In this document: one piece after another, positions 1-5,095 of the stretch
Layout of the letters: each line of letters starts with the position of its first letter
Numbering within the stretch: position 1 is the first letter of the stretch
DNA from: an uncultured Bacilli bacterium
Lineage (GTDB): Bacteria; Bacillota_I; Bacilli_A; RF39; UBA660
NCBI GenBank assembly: GCA_944351345.1
Contig: CALVPO010000099.1
Span: forward strand, 1 to 5,095
DNA length: 5,095 nt
Reading direction: 5' to 3'
Program-made: the position numbers and the translations under genes
The notes under the pieces: model-generated
Seen by the model: the letters and a program-made list of their open reading frames with translations, nothing else
The model's database searches: none
What the model was told of the DNA's origin: nothing

Positions 1-6
1 GGTGAT
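1..6 (+). promoter_or_regulatory. Ribosome binding site of the GerA-type subunit gene
   Basis: GGTGAT sits three bases before the ATG at position 10. The same GGTGAT-NNN-ATG arrangement occurs before the peptidase gene on the other strand, which supports this as the working start signal in this organism and fixes the start of the first gene. Everything further upstream, including the operon promoter, lies outside the window. Confidence 0.75.
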
Positions 7-9
7 ATA

Positions 10-1455
10 ATGGAAAAAATAAAAAATATAGTAAGCAAATTAAAAAAAGATACTAATAACGCTGTTGATATAACTTATAGGCAAAAGATAGTTTGTAAAA
101 AAAATGTAGAAATTATTTATCTTGAATCACTTACCGGTTCTGATAAAATAAGTGATTTTATTATTAGAAGCTTAGATAGAATTGATAAAACTAATAAAGA
201 TAAAGATTTACTTAATGTTATAGCTAATCAAATAGATAATTTTAAATATTCTAAAATAAGTACTTATGAAGAAATATGCTATTATTTAAACTATGGATTT
301 ACTATTATCTTAATAGAAGGTATAGATACTTATTTAGCACTAGAAACAAAGAGAAATTTAGCAAGATCAATTTCTACTCCTCAAACAGAAAATTCTCTTA
401 GAGGTGCTATGGATTCTTTTGTTGAAGATATGCAAACTAATTTAGGATTAATTAGAAAAAGAATTAAAAATAACGATCTTTGGATTAAATCAAATGAAGT
501 TGGTAAGTATACTAAAACTAAAGTTAATATACTATATATTAATAATGTATGTAAGATGGAATATGTTAATTTAGTAGATGAAAAGATTAAAAATATAAAT
601 ATAGATGGAATTACTAATTCCGGTACTATAAAAAATTTAATTCAAAAAGAAAATAAATCTGTTTTCCCAACAATAATTTCTACAGAAAGACCTGATAGAG
701 TATCCCAAGCACTGCTTGCTGGTAAGATCGTTATATTGGTTGATATGTCTCCATTTGCCTTAATAATACCTACTTGTATAAATGACTTTCTTTTAGCTGT
801 TGAGGATAGTTATAGTAAAAGTATTAATATATCTTTAACTAGAATAGTAAGATATGTAGGATTTTTTATAACCTTATTTACTCCTGCTTTATATATTGCT
901 GTTACTACTTATAATCAAGAAATGCTCCCGACAGAACTTTTAATTAGTTTTGCATCACAACGTTCTACAGTTCCTTTTCCAGCTTTTTTTGAAGCTATAA
1001 TCATGATGGCTTCATTTGAAATACTACGAGAATGTGATCTTAGAATGCCTACTTTTTCTACTAGTGCCTTATCTATTGTTGGAGCTCTAATACTTGGAGA
1101 AGCTGCTGTTAATGCTGGAATAGTATCTCCTATCATGATTATTGTAATTGCTATTACAGCAGTATCTGCATTATTATTTACAGAACCAGAAATTATAAAT
1201 GGTATTAGATGGTATAGACTATTATTTATGCTAGGAGCTAATTTCTTTGGAATATTTGGCGTTGTTACAATGTTTATATATTTTATAGTAAAACTTGCTT
1301 CTTTAGAATCTTTTGGATTTCCTTTTTTGTACCCTCTATCACCTACTAGCTCTGTTGGTCTAAAAAATAGTATTATAAAATTTCCAACTAAGTTTTTAAC
1401 CAAACGTGAAAAATTGTTGTCTAGGAATAAAATAAAACTTAGAGGTGGAGAATAA
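10..1455 (+). CDS. gerAA: Spore germinant receptor A subunit, GerA family (GerAA-like)
   Basis: This is the A subunit of a GerA-type nutrient germinant receptor in the spore inner membrane. In this family the A subunit oligomerises with the B and C subunits and is implicated in the germinant-gated ion channel. The 481 residues match the usual family length (about 480-500). Residues 1 to about 255 form a soluble N-terminal region. It holds the family signature TPQTENSLRG (123-132), followed by F137, N144 and LIRKRIK (147-153), and then the ERPDRVSQALLAGK segment (226-239). The C-terminal half is membrane-embedded, with hydrophobic stretches near 281-302, 323-338, 353-372, 374-392 and 405-429. 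It carries the typical VPFPAFFEAIIM (321-332), FEILRE (336-341) and SIVGALILGEAAVNAG (355-370) motifs, and ends in a basic tail. The ATG start is set by GGTGAT just upstream. The stop codon shares one base with the next gene, so the genes are coupled. The symbol denotes the family role; the paralogue and germinant are unknown. Confidence 0.95.
   Translation: MEKIKNIVSKLKKDTNNAVDITYRQKIVCKKNVEIIYLESLTGSDKISDFIIRSLDRIDKTNKDKDLLNVIANQIDNFKYSKISTYEEICYYLNYGFTIILIEGIDTYLALETKRNLARSISTPQTENSLRGAMDSFVEDMQTNLGLIRKRIKNNDLWIKSNEVGKYTKTKVNILYINNVCKMEYVNLVDEKIKNINIDGITNSGTIKNLIQKENKSVFPTIISTERPDRVSQALLAGKIVILVDMSPFALIIPTCINDFLLAVEDSYSKSINISLTRIVRYVGFFITLFTPALYIAVTTYNQEMLPTELLISFASQRSTVPFPAFFEAIIMMASFEILRECDLRMPTFSTSALSIVGALILGEAAVNAGIVSPIMIIVIAITAVSALLFTEPEIINGIRWYRLLFMLGANFFGIFGVVTMFIYFIVKLASLESFGFPFLYPLSPTSSVGLKNSIIKFPTKFLTKREKLLSRNKIKLRGGE
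1443..1450 (+). promoter_or_regulatory. Ribosome binding site of the GerC-type lipoprotein gene
   Basis: AGGTGGAG lies within the last codons of the A-subunit gene, four bases before the ATG at 1455. The upstream stop and downstream start are fused as TAATG, so a ribosome finishing the A subunit can re-initiate directly. This favours matched synthesis of the two subunits. Confidence 0.8.
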
Positions 1456-2624
1456 TGAAAAAAATATTATTAGTAATTATAATTTTAATAACTTTAACAG
1501 GTTGTTATAATTATCGTGAATTAAATAATCTTGCTATTGTCACAGCAATAAGTGTAAGTAAAGATAATAATGAATATAAAGTTGTCGTGCAAGTTGTTAA
1601 ACCAAAAAAAGAACAAGATACTTCTAATATTAATCAACCTAATTTTGTAACATTTAAAAGTAAAGGTAAATCGCTACAAGAAGCATTTAGAGGTTTCCTA
1701 AAAGAATCTCCTAAGAAAATATATGGTACACATATGCAAATATTATTACTAGATGAGAATGTGGCTAAAAGTGATCTTAGTGATGTACTTGATTTTTTTG
1801 CAAGGGAACCAGAGGTTAGAAATGAATTTTATGTACTAGTTAATAAAAATAGCAATTTACTTGAAGTACTAACTCCTCTTGACAATATTTCTAGTCAAAA
1901 TATAATGGAAAGCTTAGAAGCTAATAATAAATATTTAGGATATGCTAATCTTATTACTTTTAATGATTTATTATCATATTATCAAAATAATAAAATTGAA
2001 ATTGCTCTTCCTACAATCTTTTTAGAAGGAAATATTAATAATGGTGATAGCGATAAAAATATTGATTCTTCTGATGTTGATACTTCTATCGTTTTAGGAC
2101 CTTTAGCTATATTTAAAAATAATAAATTAGTAGGATATTTATCTTCTGAGGAATCTTTGGCATACAATATAGTCATGGATAATATTACCAATGCTTTAAT
2201 AACAAATAAATATAGTAATGATAAATATATTGTAAATGAATTAATAAGATCTAAAACTAACTTAAAGTTGGATTCTAAGAATAATAAAATCAATATTAGT
2301 ATTAAAGGCCATTCTTCTATCAAAGAAGTTAATTATAATAATATTAATTTAAAAGATGAAAATAATGTTAAAAAAATTGAAAAAGACTTAAATAACCAAA
2401 TTGAAAAACTAGTAAAAAAATCTATTAATAATATTATAAAAAAATATAATTCTGATATTTTTGGTTTTGAAAATTTATTTTATAAAGAAGATTATAAATA
2501 TTATGAGCATATAAAAAACAAGTGGAATAAGGATATATTTCATAACTTAGAAATTGAGGTTAATTCTAATTTTGAAATAGTTGAACAAGGTAATATTTTA
2601 GGAGGAATAAAAGATGAGCAATAA
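1455..2624 (+). CDS. gerAC: Spore germinant receptor C subunit, Ger(x)C family lipoprotein
   Basis: This is the lipoprotein C subunit of the germinant receptor, expected to be lipid-anchored on the outer face of the spore inner membrane. The N terminus is a classic lipoprotein signal: MKK, a hydrophobic core, then the lipobox LTGC, with C17 as the lipidated residue. It is followed by YNYRELNNLAIVTAISV (18-34), the Ger(x)C N-terminal signature; many homologues have CWDxREL, so the usual Trp is a Tyr here. Further family segments are FFAREPEVRNEFYVLV (114-129), GPLAIFKNNKLVGYLSSEES (215-234), and a C-terminal block around 334-380 with FGF (336-338), W357 and a final beta-rich stretch. The 389 residues are close to the typical 370-400. 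The middle and C-terminal parts are rich in Asn and Lys (for example 271-333), probably from AT-rich codon pressure. C17 is the only cysteine. The gene overlaps both neighbours and lies second in the operon, whereas the classic Bacillus gerA order places C last. Confidence 0.93.
   Translation: MKKILLVIIILITLTGCYNYRELNNLAIVTAISVSKDNNEYKVVVQVVKPKKEQDTSNINQPNFVTFKSKGKSLQEAFRGFLKESPKKIYGTHMQILLLDENVAKSDLSDVLDFFAREPEVRNEFYVLVNKNSNLLEVLTPLDNISSQNIMESLEANNKYLGYANLITFNDLLSYYQNNKIEIALPTIFLEGNINNGDSDKNIDSSDVDTSIVLGPLAIFKNNKLVGYLSSEESLAYNIVMDNITNALITNKYSNDKYIVNELIRSKTNLKLDSKNNKINISIKGHSSIKEVNYNNINLKDENNVKKIEKDLNNQIEKLVKKSINNIIKKYNSDIFGFENLFYKEDYKYYEHIKNKWNKDIFHNLEIEVNSNFEIVEQGNILGGIKDEQ
2600..2605 (+). 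promoter_or_regulatory. Ribosome binding site of the GerB-type subunit gene
   Basis: AGGAGG, a near-perfect Shine-Dalgarno sequence, lies inside the 3' end of the lipoprotein gene, eight bases before the ATG at 2614. It selects that start, which gives an 11-base overlap between the two genes. It is the strongest ribosome binding site in the operon. Confidence 0.88.
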
Positions 2625-3702
2625 AAAAATAAGTAGTTTACAGTTTTCAATATTAACTATATTACCAATATTATCATTATTTGGTGGCATAGGATTATAT
2701 GATATTCTTAAAATTGCTAAAATAGATGCTTATATATCTACTATTATTACTACTATATTAGGTTTTATTGTTATTGCTATGTTTATATATATATTTAATT
2801 ACAAGGAAAAACTATCATTACCTGAAAAAAATATTTATTTATTTGGAAAAATTATTGGAACCATTATAAATTATATTTTATGTGCCTTAATGTTTTTTAT
2901 TGCTTTAACATTAATATATAGTATTAGTAATTTTATAATTACACAGTTTTTAACAAAAACGCCTATGATTATAATTTTATTATTTATGGGTATTATTATG
3001 ATATATACTGTTAGTAAAGGAATTGAAGTAATAGCTAGAGCAGAAATTATATTTTTTGCAATTGTTATTTTACTTACTATTATTAGTACCTTAGGCGTTA
3101 TTCCTTATTTTGATGTAGACAATTTAAAACCATATATGGCTGATGGAAGTAATAAGCCAATTTATGCTGGAATATATTTTCTTTTCACTAATGTAGTTCC
3201 TATTACAGTTATGCTAATTTATCCTAAAGCTAATATTTGTAATAAAAATAAAACTACTAAATATATAATAGTTGCTTACCTAATAGCTATGTTGTTTATC
3301 TTTTTAGCTACTTTTCTAACTATTGGTGCTTTAGGAATTGAATTAATTGAATTATTTCCACATCCTGAGTATATGGTACTAAAGAAAATTTCGTTTTTAG
3401 GTTTTATAGAAAGAATAGAAAATGTTATTTATACTAAATGGTTATTAAATAATTTTATTTGTTTTTCTCTAATTATATATTATATCACTAATAGTATAAG
3501 AAAATGTAATAAGCAAAAATTATTACCTATTATCGTAACTATCTCAGTTATGGTTTTATCACAATTATTATTTAAAGATAATACTCAATTTAAGTGGTTC
3601 ATATTTAACATTTATCCCTACCTTAATTTAGCCTTATTTATAATTTTGATTATCATAATTTTAAATATTTTTATAAGAAGGAATATAATTAAAAAAGCTT
3701 AG
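2614..3702 (+). CDS. gerAB: Spore germinant receptor B subunit, GerAB-type permease-fold protein
   Basis: This is the B subunit of the germinant receptor, an integral membrane protein of the spore permease family within the amino acid-polyamine-organocation superfamily. In studied receptors this subunit binds the germinant (for example an amino acid). The 362 residues match the family length (about 360-370). About ten hydrophobic segments are visible, near 11-30, 38-62, 82-110, 117-133, 142-165, 183-203, 216-240, 277-296, 302-320 and 328-354. Family marks include the N-terminal ISSLQFSILTILPILSLFGG (6-25), SKGIEVIARAEIIFF (134-148), and the conserved FPHPEYMVLKKI...FIERIE block (248-269) followed by W276. 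The start is fixed by AGGAGG at 2600-2605. It is the last gene of the A-C-B operon, and its stop codon falls inside a putative terminator stem. Ligand specificity cannot be read from the sequence. The permease fold alone could suggest a transporter, but the operon context makes the receptor role firm. Confidence 0.94.
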   Translation: MSNKKISSLQFSILTILPILSLFGGIGLYDILKIAKIDAYISTIITTILGFIVIAMFIYIFNYKEKLSLPEKNIYLFGKIIGTIINYILCALMFFIALTLIYSISNFIITQFLTKTPMIIILLFMGIIMIYTVSKGIEVIARAEIIFFAIVILLTIISTLGVIPYFDVDNLKPYMADGSNKPIYAGIYFLFTNVVPITVMLIYPKANICNKNKTTKYIIVAYLIAMLFIFLATFLTIGALGIELIELFPHPEYMVLKKISFLGFIERIENVIYTKWLLNNFICFSLIIYYITNSIRKCNKQKLLPIIVTISVMVLSQLLFKDNTQFKWFIFNIYPYLNLALFIILIIIILNIFIRRNIIKKA

Positions 3703-3723
3703 TATTTAAGTTTTTTTCTTTTT
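3691..3723 (+). terminator. Probable intrinsic terminator of the ger operon
   Basis: A stem can form between 3691-3701 (AAAAAAGCTTA) and 3707-3717 (TAAGTTTTTTT) with a 5-base loop. It has four firm pairs, one G-U pair (3697/3711) and a run of A-U pairs. The descending arm is itself a T run and is followed by CTTTTT. The stem overlaps the last codons and the TAG stop of the B-subunit gene. It is AU-rich and therefore weak, but the position is right for the end of a three-gene operon. On the other strand the stem is shorter, so it is oriented for rightward transcription. Confidence 0.55.
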
Positions 3724-3737
3724 ATATAATTATTATT

Positions 3738-3762
3738 AAAAAAAACTAGCAATAGTACTAGT
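3738..3762 (-). terminator. Intrinsic terminator of the M23 peptidase gene
   Basis: Read leftward, the sequence ACTAGTACTATTGCTAGT folds into a 7-bp stem (A-T, C-G, T-A, A-T, G-C, one G-U, A-T) with a CUAU loop. It is followed directly by seven more Ts (3744 to 3738). It begins about ten bases after the peptidase stop codon (3773-3775). No T run follows it on the + strand, so it acts on leftward transcription. Together with the ger operon terminator it separates the two converging genes within 70 bases. Confidence 0.75.
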
Positions 3763-3772
3763 AAACTTTATA

Positions 3773-4957
3773 TTATCTTGAAAGACTAACACCATCAGCA
3801 GCTGATGACAAAAATGCTAAATTTCTTGGATTAAATGCATTTGAATTAAATCCACTAACTGTATTACCATTAGCAACTCCAAAATGTAAATGAGCACCTG
3901 TGCTACAGTTATCATAACTTTCTGTTCCACCACTTTTAGCTATTACAGTATTTGGTGTTACATTTTGTCCTGCTCTTACTAATGCACGTGATAAATGCAT
4001 ATAAACTGTAGTATACAGTCTACCATTAACGTTATGATATACGTATACTTTTATACCACCACATGATAATGAACTACCTGAAGTTACTACATAAGCAACC
4101 TGTCCATTAGCTGCTGCATAAACATTTGTTCCTGATGGAACTCCTAAATCTATTCCTCTATGAGAACTACCACCACATCCTATACAATCAGTTCTTACTA
4201 TTTGAAATTGACTAGTAACAATGGCACTAGATACTGGTAGATTCCAACCATTAGCAACACCAACTACAGAAGCCAAATGCTGTTTTGCATAAGTATTAAC
4301 ATCAGCATTTCTTGGACATCCCATTTTCTCATATTTATCTATATCAAGTTTTAAAGATTTAATATCATCTGCTATAGAAGTTCCCTCTTCTGTAAGTTCA
4401 TCCAAATTTGCATTTAATGTCGCTAATTTAGAACTTTGCTCTTGCCTTTGAGTTGATAATTGTTCTTGCTTGGTTGCTAACTCTTTCTTTTTAGTTGTTA
4501 GTTCTTCTATTAAATTGTTAAGTTCATTCGTAAGTTCATTATTATAATCACTCATTTGATTTACAACAGCATATCTATATATAAAATCTGTATAGTTTTC
4601 AGCTTCAAAAATATATTCTAATAAACTATCTCCGTGTCCATTACTAAGTTGTAAATAAAGTAACATTTGATCTGTTTCTTCTTTTTTTTGTTCAATTTTT
4701 TTCTCACTATCTTTTATATCATTTGTTGCTTTTGTTATTTCTTTTTCAGTATTATTAATACTTGCACTAAGATTATTAATTTCTACTTTTAAATTATTTA
4801 TTTGTGTATTAGTTAGTTTTTTTCCACTATTAACCTTAGATTGTTGTCTTTCTAATTCAGCTAATTGATTATACATTTGTTGAAGCGTTTGGGCCTTAAC
4901 ATTACAGACAGGAATAACTAATAATGTAATTAAAAATAATTTTAATACTTTTTTCAT
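3773..4957 (-). CDS. Secreted coiled-coil M23 peptidoglycan endopeptidase (PcsB/EnvC-like)
   Basis: This is a secreted murein hydrolase or hydrolase activator with a C-terminal M23 (LytM) zinc peptidase domain. M23 enzymes cut peptide cross-bridges in peptidoglycan. Residues 1-22 are a signal peptide (basic start, hydrophobic core, probable cleavage after VKA). Two long coiled coils follow, about 24-100 and 135-212. They are separated by a short hydrophobic/aromatic segment (111-136, with LLEYIFEAENYTDFIYR) that resembles the hinge seen in PcsB, EnvC and related FtsEX-controlled hydrolases. The M23 domain spans about 240-382. It has HRGID (H266, D270) and HLHFG (H356, H358), with H266, D270 and H358 as expected zinc ligands, and H321 (VYMHL) and H356 as catalytic histidines, so it appears active. 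Five cysteines remain in the mature protein (214, 258, 261, 299, 351), unusual for an exported Firmicute enzyme. It is convergent to the ger operon with its own promoter and terminator. A sporulation or germination role is possible but not indicated. Control by FtsEX is inference from architecture. Confidence 0.9.
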   Translation of the reverse strand: MKKVLKLFLITLLVIPVCNVKAQTLQQMYNQLAELERQQSKVNSGKKLTNTQINNLKVEINNLSASINNTEKEITKATNDIKDSEKKIEQKKEETDQMLLYLQLSNGHGDSLLEYIFEAENYTDFIYRYAVVNQMSDYNNELTNELNNLIEELTTKKKELATKQEQLSTQRQEQSSKLATLNANLDELTEEGTSIADDIKSLKLDIDKYEKMGCPRNADVNTYAKQHLASVVGVANGWNLPVSSAIVTSQFQIVRTDCIGCGGSSHRGIDLGVPSGTNVYAAANGQVAYVVTSGSSLSCGGIKVYVYHNVNGRLYTTVYMHLSRALVRAGQNVTPNTVIAKSGGTESYDNCSTGAHLHFGVANGNTVSGFNSNAFNPRNLAFLSSAADGVSLSR

Positions 4958-4960
4958 TTT

Positions 4961-4967
4961 ATCACCT
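4961..4967 (-). promoter_or_regulatory. Ribosome binding site of the M23 peptidase gene
   Basis: Read leftward this is AGGTGAT, three bases before the ATG (4957-4955). It confirms the start that gives an intact signal peptide. Confidence 0.82.
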
Positions 4968-4973
4968 ATTTAC

Positions 4974-5002
4974 AGTATACAATATAGGAGATATTTAGTC
5001 AA
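4974..5002 (-). promoter_or_regulatory. Sigma-A type promoter of the M23 peptidase gene
   Basis: On the minus strand a -35 box TTGACT (5002-4997) and a -10 box TATACT (4979-4974) are separated by exactly 17 bases. Each differs from the vegetative consensus at one position. Only 16 bases lie between the -10 box and the ATG, so transcription should begin near 4967-4969. The 5' leader would then be about 10-12 bases, little more than the ribosome binding site, which leaves no room for a riboswitch or leader-peptide control. Housekeeping expression is inferred from the match to consensus. Confidence 0.82.
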
Positions 5003-5042
5003 TTACTTATGTATAACTTGGGTGTAAATTTTTTTCGCAGGT

Positions 5043-5084
5043 AAAATAGTAGTTAATGGTATATATGATTAACTACTATTTTTT
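5043..5084. terminator. Perfect 15-bp inverted repeat, probable terminator of a gene beyond the right edge
   Basis: AAAATAGTAGTTAAT (5043-5057) is exactly mirrored by ATTAACTACTATTTT (5068-5082) around a 10-base loop. On the + strand six Ts end the structure (5079-5084); on the minus strand four Ts (5046-5043) end it. It lies upstream of the peptidase promoter, so it most likely terminates a leftward gene entering from the right, insulating the promoter from read-through. No + strand gene that it could serve is visible. An operator or a small RNA end cannot be excluded. Confidence 0.55.
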
Positions 5085-5095
5085 CTATTTTGTCC

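Noticed and set aside
915..1403. Open frame of 162 codons on the minus strand inside the A-subunit gene
   Set aside because: It lies opposite the conserved membrane domain of the GerA-type protein, has no convincing ribosome binding site or family motif, and is a by-product of the coding sequence.
1982..2323. Open frame of 113 codons on the minus strand inside the lipoprotein gene
   Set aside because: Its hydrophobic look arises from reading AT-rich Asn/Lys/Ile codons in reverse; it has no independent signal and lies fully within a well-supported gene.
2271..2460. AAT/AAA-rich stretch as a coding repeat or repeat array
   Set aside because: There is no regular unit; it is low-complexity Asn/Lys coding sequence caused by AT-biased codon use.
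2614..3702. Independent amino acid permease
   Set aside because: The fold is permease-like, but the FPHPEY...FIERIE block, length and overlap with the A and C subunit genes identify it as the germinant receptor B subunit.
5009..5044. Tiny + strand frame starting ATG TAT AAC, 11 codons
   Set aside because: The only purine-rich stretch upstream (AGGAG at 4986-4990) is too far away, and the frame sits in the peptidase promoter region.
5056..5095. Possible + strand gene start (ATG GTA TAT ATG) running off the right edge, with a weak TTGGGT/TAAAAT promoter-like pair at 5018-5047
   Set aside because: No well-spaced ribosome binding site, the promoter match is poor with an 18-base spacer, and the ATG lies in the arm of a perfect inverted repeat better explained as a terminator.
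1..5095. Recoded TGA (Mycoplasma-like genetic code), suggested by extreme AT richness
   Set aside because: The genes use TGG at conserved tryptophan positions, are full length under the standard code and end in TAA or TAG, and spore germination genes would be out of place in wall-less Mollicutes.

Overview
The window comes from a very AT-rich, endospore-forming member of the Bacillota. The evidence is a complete GerA-type spore germinant receptor operon, strong GGAGG-like ribosome binding sites, a heavy bias to A/T-ending codons (ATA, AAT, AGA, TTA), TGG used for tryptophan and no sign of TGA recoding. The genus cannot be read from the sequence. An uncultured gut-type Bacilli/Erysipelotrichia or a low-GC clostridium would both fit.

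Layout: positions 10-3702 (+) hold three tightly overlapping genes in the order A-C-B. They encode a GerAA-like membrane subunit, a GerAC-like lipoprotein and a GerAB-like transporter-fold subunit. The A and C genes share one base (TAATG) and the C and B genes overlap by 11 bases, each with a strong ribosome binding site inside the preceding gene, so the three are almost certainly co-transcribed and translationally coupled. Together they would form one inner-membrane receptor that senses a germinant and starts ion release in the dormant spore. The operon promoter lies left of the window, so sigma-G control is expected from the family but not visible here.

Positions 3703-3772 are a short convergent intergenic region with a weak AU-rich terminator for the ger operon and a clearer hairpin plus U-tract terminator for the opposing gene. 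Positions 3773-4957 (-) encode a secreted coiled-coil M23 peptidase of the PcsB/EnvC-like type, with all metal-binding and catalytic histidines and the metal-ligand aspartate present. It has its own near-consensus sigma-A promoter (TTGACT, 17 bases, TATACT) and a very short 5' leader, so it is an independent, probably vegetative cell-wall gene rather than part of the germination operon.

The right edge (5043-5084) carries a perfect 15-bp inverted repeat, best read as a terminator of a neighbouring gene outside the window. I see no mobile element, CRISPR array, tRNA/rRNA or new defence-like system. This is a coherent, fairly ordinary chromosomal region, and the points of interest are details within known families.
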